DNA from: Apostichopus japonicus
Lineage: Eukaryota; Echinodermata; Holothuroidea; Aspidochirotida; Stichopodidae
Assembly (NCBI RefSeq): GCF_037975245.1
Contig: NC_092573.1
Location: 17,040,265-17,104,264 of the forward strand
Direction: 5' to 3'
Length of the DNA stretch: 64,000 bases
Shown here: positions 9,860 to 21,090 of the stretch, one piece after another
Layout of the letters: every line of letters begins with the position of its first letter
How positions within the stretch are numbered: the first letter of the stretch is position 1
Position numbers and translations under genes: made by a program
The notes under the pieces: model-generated
What the model was told of the DNA's origin: nothing
What the model saw: only the letters and a program-made list of their open reading frames with translations
Databases searched by the model: none

Positions 9860-11990
9860 TTTGACAATGGTATTGACGTAACACCTATGGCAAGACGAAT
9901 GCATTCTAACAAGATGTTCAACATTTGGTTGAGGAAAAGAGGTTTATTTATGGGTCATTTGAACTCTAATGACAATGTAAATGGGTACCATAGTGCATCT
10001 TGCCCGGTCCAAAGAGTTTTTCTTCACCAACTAAAATGGCCACTACATCATCGATTCTTAAATTAATGTAATGGAAACGGGACCTGGAAAAAATCACCTT
10101 AGGCCCTAATCAAGACTAGCACGCATTGGACCACCTAACCAATGAGTCATATGAATTCTTAAGACATTGTAGAAGGATACCATAATGCGTCTTGCCCGAT
10201 CCAAAGAGTACTTGACCAATTAAAGTGACCATTAAATCAACAATTTTTTAAATTAATGTAACAGGAACTGCAAAAAAACCTTTAGGCCCCGAGCACATCC
10301 AGCACACCTAGCTTGGACCATCTGCCCAATGGGTCATATGAACTCTAATGACAATTTAGAACAGTACCATTATGCGTCTAGCCCGGTCCAAAGAGTGCTT
10401 GACCAATTAAAGTGACCATTAAATCAACATTTTATTAAACGAAAGTAACAGGACCTGAAAACACCTTCAGGCCCTAATCAAAACCAGCACGGCTTGGACC
10501 ACCTAACCAATGGGTCATATGAACTATAAAGACATAGAAGGGTACCATAATGTGTCTTGCCCGGTCCAAAGAGAGCTTGACCAATTAAAATGACAACTAA
10601 ATCATCACTTATTAAATAAGTGTAACAGAACAATGAATGAAAAACATTTGGGTCCTAATCAAGACCAGCACGCCTTGGACCACCCAACCAATGAGTCATA
10701 TGAACTCTAAAGACGTTGTAGAAGAGTACCATAATGCGTCTTGCCCGGTCCAAAGAGTGCTTGACCAATTAAAATGACCACTAAATCATTCTTTAATGAG
10801 TGTATCGGGACCACAAAAAAGCTTTGGGCCCAAATCCATGCAGCATGCATTGGATCACCAAACCGATGGTTAACATGAACTCTAAGGATATTGTAGAAGA
10901 GTGCCATAATGCGTCTTGCCCTGTCCAAAGAGTGCTTGACCAATTTAAATGCATGACCACTAAATGGTCATGCATTTATTGGTCATGCATTCATATACCC
11001 TATAACGATTGTAACTGGACCACGAAAAAGCTTTGGGCCCTAATCCATGCAGCACACCTTGGATCACCAAGCCGATGGTTAACATGAACTCTAATGACAG
11101 AAGAGAGTACCATAATGCGTCTTGTCCGGTCCAAAGAGTGCTTGACCAATTAAAGTGACCACTAAATCATTACTTCTTTAATGAGTGTAACGGGACCACG
11201 AAAAAACCTTTGGGCCCTAATCTATGCAGCACGCCTTGGATCACCGAACCGATGGTTAACATGAACTCTAATGACATCGTAGAAGAGTACCATAATGCAT
11301 CTTGCCGCTCCAAAGAGTGCTTGGCCAATTAAAATGACCACTAAATCATTACTTCTTTAATGAATGTAATTAAAAGGACCACGAAAAAGCTTTAAGCCCT
11401 AATCCACGCAGCACGCCTTGCATCACCAAACCGATGGGTAACATGAACTCTAATGACATTGTAGAAGAGTACCATTATGCGTCTTGCCCGGTCCAAAGAG
11501 TGCTTGCCCAATTAAAATGACCACTAAATCATTACTTCTTTAATGAGTGTAACAGGACCATGAAAAAGCCTTGGGCCTTAATCCATGCAGCACGCCTTGG
11601 ATCACTAAGCCGATGGTTAACATGAACTCTAAGGACATTGTAGAAGAGTACCATAATGTGTCTTGCCCATTCCAAAGAGTGCTTGACCAAATAAAATGAC
11701 CACTAAATCATTACCTTTTTAATGAGTGTAACGGGACCTGTAGAAAGGTACCATAATGCGTCTTGCCCGGTCCAAAGAGTGCTTGACCAATTCAAATGAC
11801 CACTACTTCATCATTTCTTAAATGAATGTAGCAGGACCTGATAAAAAACCATTTAGGCCCTAACCAAGACCAGCACGCCTTGGACCACCCAACCAATGGG
11901 TCATATGAATTCTATGGACATTGTTGGAGAGTACCATTATGCGTCTTACCCGGTCCAAAGAGTGCTTGACTAATACAAATAACTAATGCA
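9860..11990 (+). repeat. ~180 bp tandem repeat array, about 12 copies
   Basis: The motif GTCCAAAGAGTGCTTGACC or a close variant recurs at roughly 10009, 10197, 10384, 10561, 10747, 10921, 11130, 11309, 11491, 11669, 11768 and 11954, a spacing of 174-209 bp with one short copy (99 bp) at 11669-11768. Each unit also carries TACCATAATGCGTCTTGCC upstream and a TGACCACTAAATCAT block downstream. The outer copies are more diverged than the central ones (10750-11660). The frames are not maintained, so it is non-coding. Confidence 0.9.
10947..10977. other. Perfect 13 bp inverted repeat (hairpin) in one tandem unit
   Basis: AAATGCATGACCA (10947-10959) and its exact reverse complement (10965-10977) are separated by 5 bases. 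A third partial copy (GGTCATGCATTCA) follows. It occurs in only one of the ~180 bp units and accounts for that unit's extra length (209 bp). Confidence 0.85.
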
Positions 11991-12690
11991 CAATCATTAT
12001 CCAGTAGATTCTTCAATATTTTCTTTTTTGAAGTTTTATCTCTACGTGTGTACCAGTGTGGTGATACGAAACAAAACCACACCTTTGGCGCGCAAGATAA
12101 GTGCTAATTGGTGCTTTACGATCATCATAATACAATGTTTCAGATTTACAGATTTAAAGAACAGAGAAGTTTTCTTGCCTCTCTCCATGATGATCTTGGG
12201 TTATTTATTGTTGGCACAGAATAACTTGTCTTTATTTTGTATTGTGTGAGATCAATTTAACATAACATATATTGTGATATCATGGAGTGTTGAAGAGGTA
12301 CTCTAACTTGCAGCTAGTAGGTGCTAAAACAGTTTCATTCAGTGCTCTGAATGATAACCCAAGTGGCAGATGGAGATAGTGGCAGTGAGAGATGTTTGAA
12401 ATGCAGGGAACATTATATAGGGTCTTTTGAAGTTTTGGCAAAGTTTCTTTTGGAGGTAAAGCTGCTTTACTTATCATGGAAAGGTCCACAATGGAGGCAT
12501 AGGGTCGCCTAGCCTTATTTGGGTATCTGTTCCTGCATTCCGTATTTGGAACACTGCCCTACTATTGTTTGTATTGCTTATTCTAAAGGTTAGGTAAGTC
12601 AGTATTGTAACATGTTTTTATTCTTTATTTTTTTTAACACATTGATTGCACCTGTACAGTTCTATACATTGAGTTCAACTACAATTACCA
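11991..12690. other. Unique sequence, nothing recognised
   Basis: Only short frames with no conserved motif. There is no tandem structure. Confidence 0.5.
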
Positions 12691-12698
12691 TGCAGTAG

Positions 12699-13170
12699 CA
12701 GAGCGTCCATACAGGGGGGGCGAATGCCCCCCCTGACATACTCAAATGGACTGCTGGCGCCCTTTTCAGCTCTTTACCACTTTCTACTTATTCGCGATTA
12801 TTGACTTTTTTATGCGCTCTCATCAACATATTGACATTTGTCACATTTTGTTGGTGTAATTTGGCAATGACACCTATTTATTCTTCGTTTATCTGCAAAT
12901 TAGCCAGGCCCGGAAAGGGTAATTTCCGGCGATCAAGGGAGTATCTTTACTCAAACAAATTTCTGTCGGCCACGCGCCAACCTGTGGTGGCGCCAGTGGC
13001 GTAGCCAGGATTTTTTCAGTGGGGGGCGCTGGGGGGGCTTGACCTTTTCCTGGGAGGGCATCTTGTTACTATCTAAGCGGAGCGCCACCATGAGTTGAGG
13101 CGGAGCGTACAACAAAATTTTTGGTTTTGCAACCCCCCAGATGGCCGGAAACGGCCCTTCCCGAGTGTTC
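12699..13170. mobile_element. Nested remnants of hAT-like elements
   Basis: CAGAGCGTCCATACAGGGGG at 12699 resembles a hAT-like terminus with the G-run usual in this window. The dyad core appears in plus orientation (12905-12990), is cut by another terminus-like sequence CAGTGGCGTAGCCAGG at 12994, and reappears in minus orientation at 13066-13165. This looks like one element inserted in the core of another. I could not assign a clean duplication. Confidence 0.55.
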
Positions 13171-14830
13171 ATTCTAGTTTCCTGGCCTCTTGCTAACTTG
13201 AGACACCTCATTCAATATCACTTTTAAACACAAAAAACAAAAGAGTTAAAATAGTACGTAATTAAATACTACATAATGTATTTAAAATTAGCATGAACAT
13301 GTACAGAGTAGTCTTACTTTCAACTTCTGATACTTCTAGATACAAAGATAGGCCAGAAATGTCTTTGATACAACTATAGCCAGTAATTGTCTTTGATACA
13401 ACTGTAGCTAGTAAATATTTATCGAAAAGGCTGTTTTGGAACTTGGAACGCCGATCGTGACAACAACAGGCAACAAAGTGCTACAGCTCTATAAAGTCTG
13501 TTAATCAACGATAGGCTTATTTGACTGTGAATGTTTCTCAACTGAGATATTATATGCGTAAACGGGTTCTATACTAGATGTTAAAAAACTGACAAGATCG
13601 GATACTAGTCTTTTTCGGCAGGTAGAGTGTTGAATGAATCGGCACGCGATAGAAATGACAGCGTAGATGACAGAAGAATAGGTCACCTAATTTAGCCATA
13701 TTCTTTCTACGTTCATTTTAATAGTTTTTCCTGTCTAGACTCTTAAACTCGTCCAGCAAGCTTATGGATTTGAATTATGGGTGTTTTAAAGAAAAAGATA
13801 ACTAGGCCAAGAAAAGTGTAGGCCCGGGCCTACAGTGCTACATACTGGAAAATTTTTAGCAAATGAGGGCCTCCCAGATCGTTGGAAATGACACTTCCCA
13901 GGCCTTGTAAGCTGCCCTGAAATTTTCTCAACATCCTTTATTTTGAGATCCGATGTCTTGATATGGTCATCAAATTTTTTAGTGAAATAGAAAAAAAAAA
14001 CAGTCTGGTAAGTTACTTTGAAATATCATGACATATCTTTTGTGAGTGTGACACCGCATTGACATTTTTCGACAAATCTGCAAATTGCGCGTGGAAAATA
14101 AGAAAATATTGACTGGACTTTCAGCCAAGTAACATACAGAAATGACCAAACTATGTGTCAAACTGACATCAAATATTGCCACTGAAATATTATTAGGGTG
14201 ATAGACTGATTGGCCGGTAGTTCTCAGCGATAGTATTGTCTCCTTGAAAATGTTGTTTTTGAGCGGTTTTAAGAGCATCAGGGGTACGTCCCAGAAGTGA
14301 AAACCAGATTGAAAATGTAACAGACTATCGAGGCAATGAGACGAGCAATTATGTGAGAAACCTGTATGATGTCAGCATTTTTTACCTTTTAACATCTTCT
14401 TTGGCATTCCACTACCTGGAAACCACGTTTCTATAAGGGTATAGTATAGCACACTAACTTGTTTGATCAGTTAATGCGCACTGGATACAAGATCCTGATT
14501 GGCTGTTTGTATTAGTATTTATTTGTATGTTAGGGATTATGGTTAGTGTTAACCAATTAGGAAAATTCTTGTAAAGCAGGGCGCATCGACCCTGTTTTTT
14601 CTGTGGAGACACTACATAACATGATGGTGTTGCTGTGTTGTTAAACCCAACTAACCGACCAACCACGAGAAAGGATAGGATATGTATAGCTGATAATTAG
14701 TGATAGACTGGTTCCATTTCTCATAAAGAAACTTGTCTAAGGCATTTTTGAGTACAAGCAATTGAAATAGTTTTTCTAAAGTGAAATTTTATGCTGATTA
14801 CAGAGTCTGGTCCCCAAGCTGAATTTTGAA
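13171..14830. other. Mostly unique sequence with one core-repeat fragment
   Basis: A ~47 bp minus-strand fragment of the dispersed core repeat lies at 13866-13912 (CTCCCAGATCGTTGGAAATG). I see no gene or RNA in the remainder. Confidence 0.5.
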
Positions 14831-14837
14831 GCATGCC

Positions 14838-15060
14838 TAATTTGCATAAATTCAAAATGGCCGACATTTTGATGATATTTGTGCATAACTCAAGATTTAA
14901 GGGTCGTAGAGATTTTGTTCTTGTGTCTATACCCTTTTTTGTAGGGTCAAAGAATGCAATTATAATAATAGTTGTATCAATAGGTCATAAGTTGACACTT
15001 TATTTGCATAAATTCAAAATGGTCGCCGTTTTGATGGTTTTTGTGCATAACTGAAGATTT
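14838..15060 (+). repeat. Pair of ~60 bp direct repeats 165 bp apart
   Basis: TTTGCATAAATTCAAAATGG followed by a CATTTTGATGATATTTGTGC-type stretch and AAGATTTAA occurs at about 14838 and again at 15003 with a few substitutions. It looks like a short tandem duplication of a dispersed sequence. Confidence 0.7.
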
Positions 15061-15089
15061 AAAACCCTTCGAATCCCAATGTAAGATGA

Positions 15090-16440
15090 TCCAACAAAAC
15101 AAGCATTCAATTTAAAAAGAAGTTCAAGGTTTTTTATCCTACTGTCCAGCCAACTGCTCTTCAAAGCATTGTTACAAAAGATCTGGCTGTTGAACAAATT
15201 CAAGACTCGTTGTTAAATGCTCAGACCTATGGCAAGCACAGCTGCAGAAATTTGTCAAAGACAGACTTGTGATAGATCCAGAAAAGTCCTCACCCAATAA
15301 ATCACTTTATGACCCTATCACTAAAAACAATGCACCGACTATTGAAACCCTGTATGAGGTCAAGATATCAGGTAGCGACAAGGATAAAACAAAGATCCTG
15401 AAGACCGACAGGAACATCTTGCAACGTGTCATCATTGCATATGCAGGAGGGCGCAAAGTGGATCTTGATACTGTTCTGAAGCATGAACTGATGCCTGTAC
15501 CACCCGCCCTTGCCAATGTTAACGGTACACTTAGGACAGGGCACAAAACAATACTAGCCGATGTAATAACAGCGAAAGTCGAATGCCCTGCAAATATTGA
15601 TCTCAACAAAAGTACTGCTTGCTTGGTGATAGATGGGCAGGTCAGAGTAATTGCTGTCGGCAGGGCTTTCTGATCACTTTGCCCAACAACCATTTCGCCC
15701 AACTGCCATTTCGGCCAACTAGCATGGTCATTTCGCCTAACCAGCATGGTCATTTCGCCCAACCAGCATGGTCATTTCGCCCAACCAGCATGGTCATTTC
15801 GACCAACCACTTTTTTATTCATATTCAGTCAGAATAATATCACTATTTTTATTTCACTAGTTCAATTTGATTTATTTTGGGATATATTACTTCGTTGGTA
15901 GGTTAATAAAGTGATGTCTGTTCGATAGCAATCGGAGTCTGAGCAGTTATGTGAGACTACGGTCAAGCGTTTATCAAGTCCGCAAGGCGTTAATCAAGAG
16001 TATTATTCACAACAGTTAGGTGTTTATCTGGTTCTACATAGTGTTAATCTACTGTTATACAAACAAAGGGGAATTGGTCTCCATAAAAACCTATCAAACC
16101 TAACCCTTAAAACACTGATCCGTCCTACCGACTGTAACCACGACTTCAAGTTTCCTTAATATTCGGTTAGTTGTATCCCGTAACCGTAACAATTCCCAAA
16201 ACTTTCCTTATTAAATTGACCAAACCCGTCGGTTATATTGAAGTATAATTTTTAATCAATGTTGGTCGAAATGACCATGCTGGTTGGGCGAAATGGATGT
16301 TGGGCGAAGTGACCAGCTTCCTCGGCAAGCCAACTGATGCTTAGACGTTTGGAGATATAGCAGATCAGTTCTGACTGCCGGGTTCTGACTATTGAAGAAT
16401 AGATGTGGTATTTGATAGATATCGTGAAGAGTCATCTCGA
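15090..16440 (+). pseudogene. Broken gene fragment of an uncharacterised multi-copy family with a V-F-D-R-Y motif, split by a MITE
   Basis: A coding-like frame opens after a stop at 15087-15089 (…KDLAVEQIQDSLL…) and shifts to another frame near 15220 (…LQKFVKDRL…). It then stays open to 15664 (…ALANVNGTLRTGHKTILADV…LVIDGQVRVIAVG). After the MITE (15665-16321) the same frame resumes with GKPTDA, TFGDIADQF, GSDY and RIDVVFDRYREES, with in-frame stops at 16342, 16372 and 16393. The order (ELMPVP, then LVIDGQ, VGKP, TFGD, VFDRY) matches, from memory, a large uncharacterised protein family present in many copies in cnidarians and echinoderms; VFDRY may start a nuclease-like (PIN-type) fold, which is inference. 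The gene is clearly dead: one frameshift, three stops, one insertion and truncation on the right by the hAT sequence. Confidence 0.65.
15665..16321. mobile_element. 657 bp MITE with 22 bp subterminal repeats, inserted in the pseudogene
   Basis: Flanked by TCGGCAGG (15657-15664) and TCGGCAAG (16322-16329), an 8 bp duplication with one mismatch. The termini are imperfect inverted repeats: GCTTTCTGATCACTT against GGAAGCTGGTCACTT read inward from the right, followed on both sides by GCCCAACA(A/T)CCATTTCGCC. The left side carries about four tandem 22 bp copies built on CATTTCGCCCAACCAGCATG (15729-15806). The right side carries one inverted copy (16262-16290). The interior is AT-rich and non-coding. 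Removing the element and one duplication restores a continuous frame in the host fragment, which supports these boundaries. An 8 bp duplication is compatible with hAT, but the termini do not begin CAG, so the superfamily is open. Confidence 0.8.
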
Positions 16441-16449
16441 CAATCATTC

Positions 16450-17614
16450 ACGACATGGCCTACCTCATGCCAGATCTAGTAGAAGGTGTCGTCGTTGGAC
16501 TGCATGTCCTGGAGCTCGTCAATGACGACTGTAGCTAAGTGGCTTGCTGCAGAAAAGGTCTACATTGTCTTGCTGCAGCATGGTGGACAATGATTTTGTC
16601 TTCTGCAGTAGCACGGTCATCAATACAAGTCGTGCTGCAAACTGCTCATCCATTCGAGCAAGGAGACCTGTGGCTTCGATAGCACGCTCTCCATTATCAT
16701 CTTCAGAGATGTGATGAAGCAACCGGAGAATCGCTTGCAGCCGTGTCTTCAAAACTACACAGGCATCAGCTCTACATGCCCATCGGGTGTCGCTAAGTCT
16801 CTTCAGCTCGCGAGGCTGCTCTTCGGGAAACATCTCTGCCTGTGTCTGGAGCCATCTCTGGTGAACATTGGACACAGACACAAAAACATACAGCTGTTGC
16901 AGCAGGGCGAAGAAGTTAGTAGCTTCCTTGACCGTCTTGCCGGCATCAACGATGACTAGATTAAGTCGATGTGCATAGCAATCCACATAGACGGCCGAAG
17001 GAGCTACCTCCTGTATCCTCTTTGCAACACCTGATACAGCTCCACTCATTACCGCAGCCCCATCATATCCCTGGCCAACCAAATTCACCCGATTGTCCAG
17101 TCCATAGCCACTAATAAGACCAATGACTACATCTCTGAGAGACTGGGCATCGAGACCATCAGCATTCTTGAAACACAAGAAGCTCTCCGTGATCTGGCCC
17201 TCATGGTAATATCTCACGACGAGTGCGAGCTGCTCAGTCTTTCTGACATCTTTAGTCCCATTCACCAAGATAGAGAATTGTTCTGAAGCATGAATCTCCT
17301 TCAGTATCTGCTCTCGGACCATTTGAGCTAGAGTTTTTAGCATATCGTTCTGAATCTCTGGAATAGTGTATTTCGCATTGCGAGGTCCTCCTTCCAGGTG
17401 TTTTTTAATGACCTTGTCATGACTGCTCACCAAAGACAGTATTCTCCTGAGGTTGCCAGCATTGTCTGACTCATCATCTTCACGATGGCCTCGCTGAGCG
17501 ATATTCTGAGTTCCAGTCACAAGAAGCACCTTCCGCGACCGTCTTTACAAAGTGGCGGTTCTCCAGAATCTCCTTCTTGTAGGACTCGCTCAGTTGTTTT
17601 AGAACAGAGCCTAC
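16450..17614 (-). pseudogene. hAT transposase (ZMYM1/DUF4371-like), catalytic exon, broken
   Basis: Exon 3 of a minus-strand hAT transposase. The acceptor CTATGTAG lies just before 17614. The main frame (17529-16519, 336 residues) shows hAT hallmarks: GQGYDGAAVMSG at residues ~152-163, CYAHRLNLV at ~184-192 and SDTRWACR at ~246-253. Where this family usually has D-E-T-K-D, this copy has N-G-T-K-D (~90-94), so the first expected catalytic aspartate is lost. An extra G near 17530 puts the upstream part (…RHFVKTVAE) in another frame. A second frameshift near 16545 precedes a short in-frame continuation (…VVIDELQDM…), which then meets a stop at 16476-16478. The C-terminal hAT dimerisation region is missing: the sequence runs into the neighbouring pseudogene at about 16440-16450. 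Confidence 0.85.
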
Positions 17615-17749
17615 CTACATAGAAAAGGAGATGAAAAGTTTATTCCACTTGCTTTTTCTTCTAGGCAAATTGGGAAAATATACAAACCTTACGATTCTGA
17701 GAGGTAAAGCAGTTGAGAATAGCCTAATAATAAATAGGTCGAAACTCAC

Positions 17750-19029
17750 CTTCCTACTCTCTTTGAAGGAAGCCCATGCGACCATGGCATTGACATGATA
17801 ATCAGCTACAACATGTTTGGAGATCTTTCCTTTCTTCCCAAGTGCCTTCTTCCAGTTGGAGACTCCAGTACTGGTGAAAGCCTCTTCAGTACGTAATGTC
17901 GGAACCAAGAAGTGTCTGCAAGCAAAGCAGAAGGCTGCGTCGCACCTCTCTGAGTACTTCAGCCACGGATGCACCTTGTACCAGGATGACTTGAAGGACC
18001 GATTGCAGCCCTGCTTCTTGACACGGAAGGCAATGTTCGGCTCTATCGGACCTTCTAACGGATACTGGGAGATGTCATCTGGACCAGGTGGTTATGGCTT
18101 TCTATAAATCAAAGAAAAAGAGAAAGTTCATAACAGAAATATTGCTAATTTGTTAGGTGTGGTGCAGCAAGAAAGTGTCGTTATCAGACATCATATTCCT
18201 TCATAGCCCAAACCCACAAACCACTGCACCGACATTCACATACAGTGTACCAGGTCTAAGTGAACTGGAGCCTTTCTACAACACACACATGTAGATAGCC
18301 AGTACAATTGTTTTTAATTTGTTGACTTAATCTATGTGTAAATAATGCATCACCAGCTTGAACCATGTGTTAGAAACAATAATTACTGATCGGTTCCATG
18401 TCATTTATCTTGGGCAAATGAAAATATTTATTGTACACCCACAATTTTTTGGCCCCACCCCAATCTTTACCCCTCCCAAAGGAACTTCCATTTGACAGCT
18501 TCTTTATGGCATACAGTAACTAGGAAAGTGGTGGTAGGTCAGCAGTCTGGACCGTATTCGTCGATGGAGACATAAAATGGCAGTCCCATGAAAACACAAT
18601 ACCCAGCTCATATCTGGGAACTATTTGGGACGAGTAGTCAAGTTATTGCTGGTGCGTCAGACCGTCATCACATCCTCCTCGATCGAATGCCCCAAACTGG
18701 GAGTGTTATGAAGAAGCTGAAGGCATCCAGTATGCATGACTGAGCACGTAAGTAAAGAGCACAAATATGCTCATATATTTACCATCTGGTGCTAAGGTGT
18801 CCTTTGTTTGTTGGACCTGCCCTTCTACCGAGTCACATTCGTCATCACTGGAATCACTGTGATAAGCAACCGGCAAACTTGTATCCTCTATTTCGAATGA
18901 TGTGTCAGGTTGATCACCCTTGTCACTGTCACCTGTGCAAACTCTTTTGGATTGATTGCCTCGACTCGCAGGTCTTGCTTCACCTTGACATTTTCTTCTA
19001 GATGAGAACATTGAATGTATTTCTGTCAT
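17750..19029 (-). pseudogene. hAT transposase pseudogene, exons 1 and 2 (acidic N-terminus and TTF-type zinc finger)
   Basis: Exon 1 runs 19029 to 18783: ATG followed by a Ser/Asp-rich segment (…YHSDSSDDECDSVEG…), ending in phase 1 at donor GTAAAT. Exon 2 runs 18078 to 17750: the acceptor TGGTCCAG and the first two bases complete an Asp codon with the last base of exon 1, so the phases agree. Exon 2 contains F-R-V-K-K-Q, then W-Y-K-V-H-P-W-L-K-Y-S and C-D-A-A-F-C-F-A-C-R-H-F, the cysteine pattern of the TTF-type DNA-binding finger. It ends K-E-S-R-K at a canonical AAG|GTGAGT donor in phase 0. Together with exon 3 this gives a roughly 600-residue truncated transposase. The N-terminal exons themselves show no stop, so inactivation lies in exon 3. 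Confidence 0.8.
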
Positions 19030-19080
19030 GGTTATGATGGTTGAATCTATGAGAAAAGGAACATGCAGTGTGAAGTTCAC

Positions 19081-19529
19081 TGTCCTTCAAATAAATAAAT
19101 TCTCTAGGGTGAAAGATTCTGCTATTTTCTGCAACATGTTGGTTGACAAAACGTACTTTTGAATATATAAACATACAGAGTTACCCTCATTGCCCATAAT
19201 TCAATAAATAACAAATGAAATGATTTGGAAATTGCACAAAAGACCAAGCATCCAATGATAAACGATTGTGGTAAAACAAATTCCGACTACATGTTTGTAA
19301 TTTGCTGAAATACAACATTTTTTCTGACATCCGAAAATTACCCTTTAGCTGCACAACTAGTTTCTAAACTAATTTCTATTTTTAGAAGTCTATTAGTAAC
19401 TAATTTCTAAACGAGCATATATTTTCATGATTTTACGAGATTTTATTGCAGCACTGCAATATTTTGGTGCAAGTTCTTTTAATTCTTACATGAGGAATAA
19501 GATCCCAGGGAGAAAACTATAGGGTTGGG
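19081..19529. other. Unique AT-rich sequence upstream of the transposase pseudogene
   Basis: No gene seen. It would contain the old promoter of the transposase if exon 1 is correctly called, but I see no clear TATA/Inr arrangement. Confidence 0.45.
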
Positions 19530-19940
19530 GGTCATATGGGCCCATATCCAACATAATATGGGTCCCATGTGGGGTTTCCTATATGGGCCCCACCAAGTTT
19601 TGCACCTAAGATTATTATGGGTCCCAGATGGGTCAGCCCAAGTAACCCATATGGTGTAGATCTGGGGCCCGTCTGGGCTACTATCTGGGTGAAATGTGGC
19701 CAGCTCATATGGGCAATATATGGGTTATATATGTAGGCCCATGTGGGTTGGCAGTAAATTGGCTGAATATGGGCCATCTATATGGGCAATATATGGGATA
19801 TATCAGGGGCCCCATGTGCGTGTCCAGGTAATTTTCATATGAGCCAGCCCATATTGTGCCCACATGGGGTATCGCAAGTTCTCCCCTTATACAGCCCACA
19901 TGTGTGTGCCCAGGTTTTTCTCATATGATGCTGTTACTCA
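19530..19940. repeat. Degenerate repeat of CATATGGGC-type motifs
   Basis: About 400 bp dense in ATATGGGC, ATATGGGCC and TGTGGGTT words in both orientations (for example CATATGGGCCCATAT near 19535 and TATATGGGCAATATATGGG twice near 19710-19795). No fixed period. Long frames here on the minus strand reflect the repetitive words. Confidence 0.65.
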
Positions 19941-20094
19941 CTTGAGCTTTCTTATCAACGCCACAAACTGCGTGCACGCTCATCCTTCAGCACTACTTGG
20001 TACTTTAGGGGAAATAAAAATGAATAAATTTGAACTCACCCAATTTAGTTAATTAGCTGGCATAGGTCGAAAAAGATTATTAAAACTGCAGTAT

Positions 20095-20270
20095 CCGTGA
20101 ATAAAAATTACCACAGTCCTGAAATCTCCGTAGAAAAGAATAAATGGTAGATAAAAGTTCCGTTCAGATAAATCTTCATAGATAAGAATAAATGGTAGAT
20201 AATAGTTCCGTATAGACAAATCTCCAAAGAAATACTAAAACGATGGATAAGAGTAATCCGAATGAAAAAG
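20095..20270 (+). repeat. ~48 bp tandem repeat, three copies
   Basis: TAGAAAAGAATAAATGGTAG, then TAGATAAGAATAAATGGTAG, then a diverged third copy, each followed by an AGTTCCGT- or AGTAATCC-type tail, spaced about 48 bp. Confidence 0.65.
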
Positions 20271-20395
20271 CGAAACAAAGAAATTTACGGGTGAGCTGAG
20301 CGATCGTACCTACGTAGGTGTTAACTCAGTGCTAGCGAGGCGGCGAGTGTGGTGAAACATAAGGAACAAATTAACTAAACGAAGAAAACGTTGCT

Positions 20396-21090
20396 CCATA
20401 GGCGTACGGGACCATTTCGGTTTGGGGGGGCAGAAACATTTGTGCCCGAAATTTCCCGTGACACTATCTAAGCGGAGCGCCACCATCGGTTGGCACTTAG
20501 CGTACAAGAAATTTTTTGGCAAAATATGCCTCTCAGATTGCCGGAAATGGCACTTCTGAGGCCTTGCAAGTTGCATCTAAACATTCTTTATTTTATAATG
20601 TCACGTTTAGAAATTTACACTTTCCCAAAAATTTGGTAAATTAGAAGAAGAAAAAATTGTAACATCACTTTGACGGGGCAAACTAGGACAGTATATTTTT
20701 TTAACTCCTATTTAGTTATGGTATTTATTAATTTAACACAGTACTCAGCTACCCCCAGAAAAACATACATTGTTCAACGACACATAGGCGGGAAAATGTC
20801 GCTGTGTCGGGCGAGACTGCAAAAAAGTATAAAAATAACAAAGAATATGATAAACCTGTACTTTTAGGCTTGTAGGCACTCCCCTCCCCCCCACCATCCA
20901 TGAAAAGAAAATGTTTCTCATATACACTCATGTCTGGGATGTCCAGATATACAGTTAACTAGTTAGAAAACAATGTTTACTGCGGCTTTTCACTTCAGAG
21001 ACTGCTAATCTCCATGCATGCTTGTCACCATGATTGTGAGCTGAGTTCCCTGTTAATAATTTTGGGCGATAGTGCAAGAAGCGTGGTAGC
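20396..21090. mobile_element. hAT-like element fragment with core repeat
   Basis: A terminus-like CATAGGCGTACGGGACC with a G-run begins at 20397, and the dispersed core lies at 20461-20570 on the minus strand. A matching inverted terminus, CCTCGTACGCCTATG, occurs at 22985-22999 beyond the 21091-22696 element. This may be one older element split by a younger one, but the 8 bp flanks do not match. Confidence 0.45.

Noticed and set aside
9860-11990. CRISPR-like array
   Set aside because: Whole units are repeated at ~180 bp with no short repeat/unique spacer alternation, and the window is eukaryotic.
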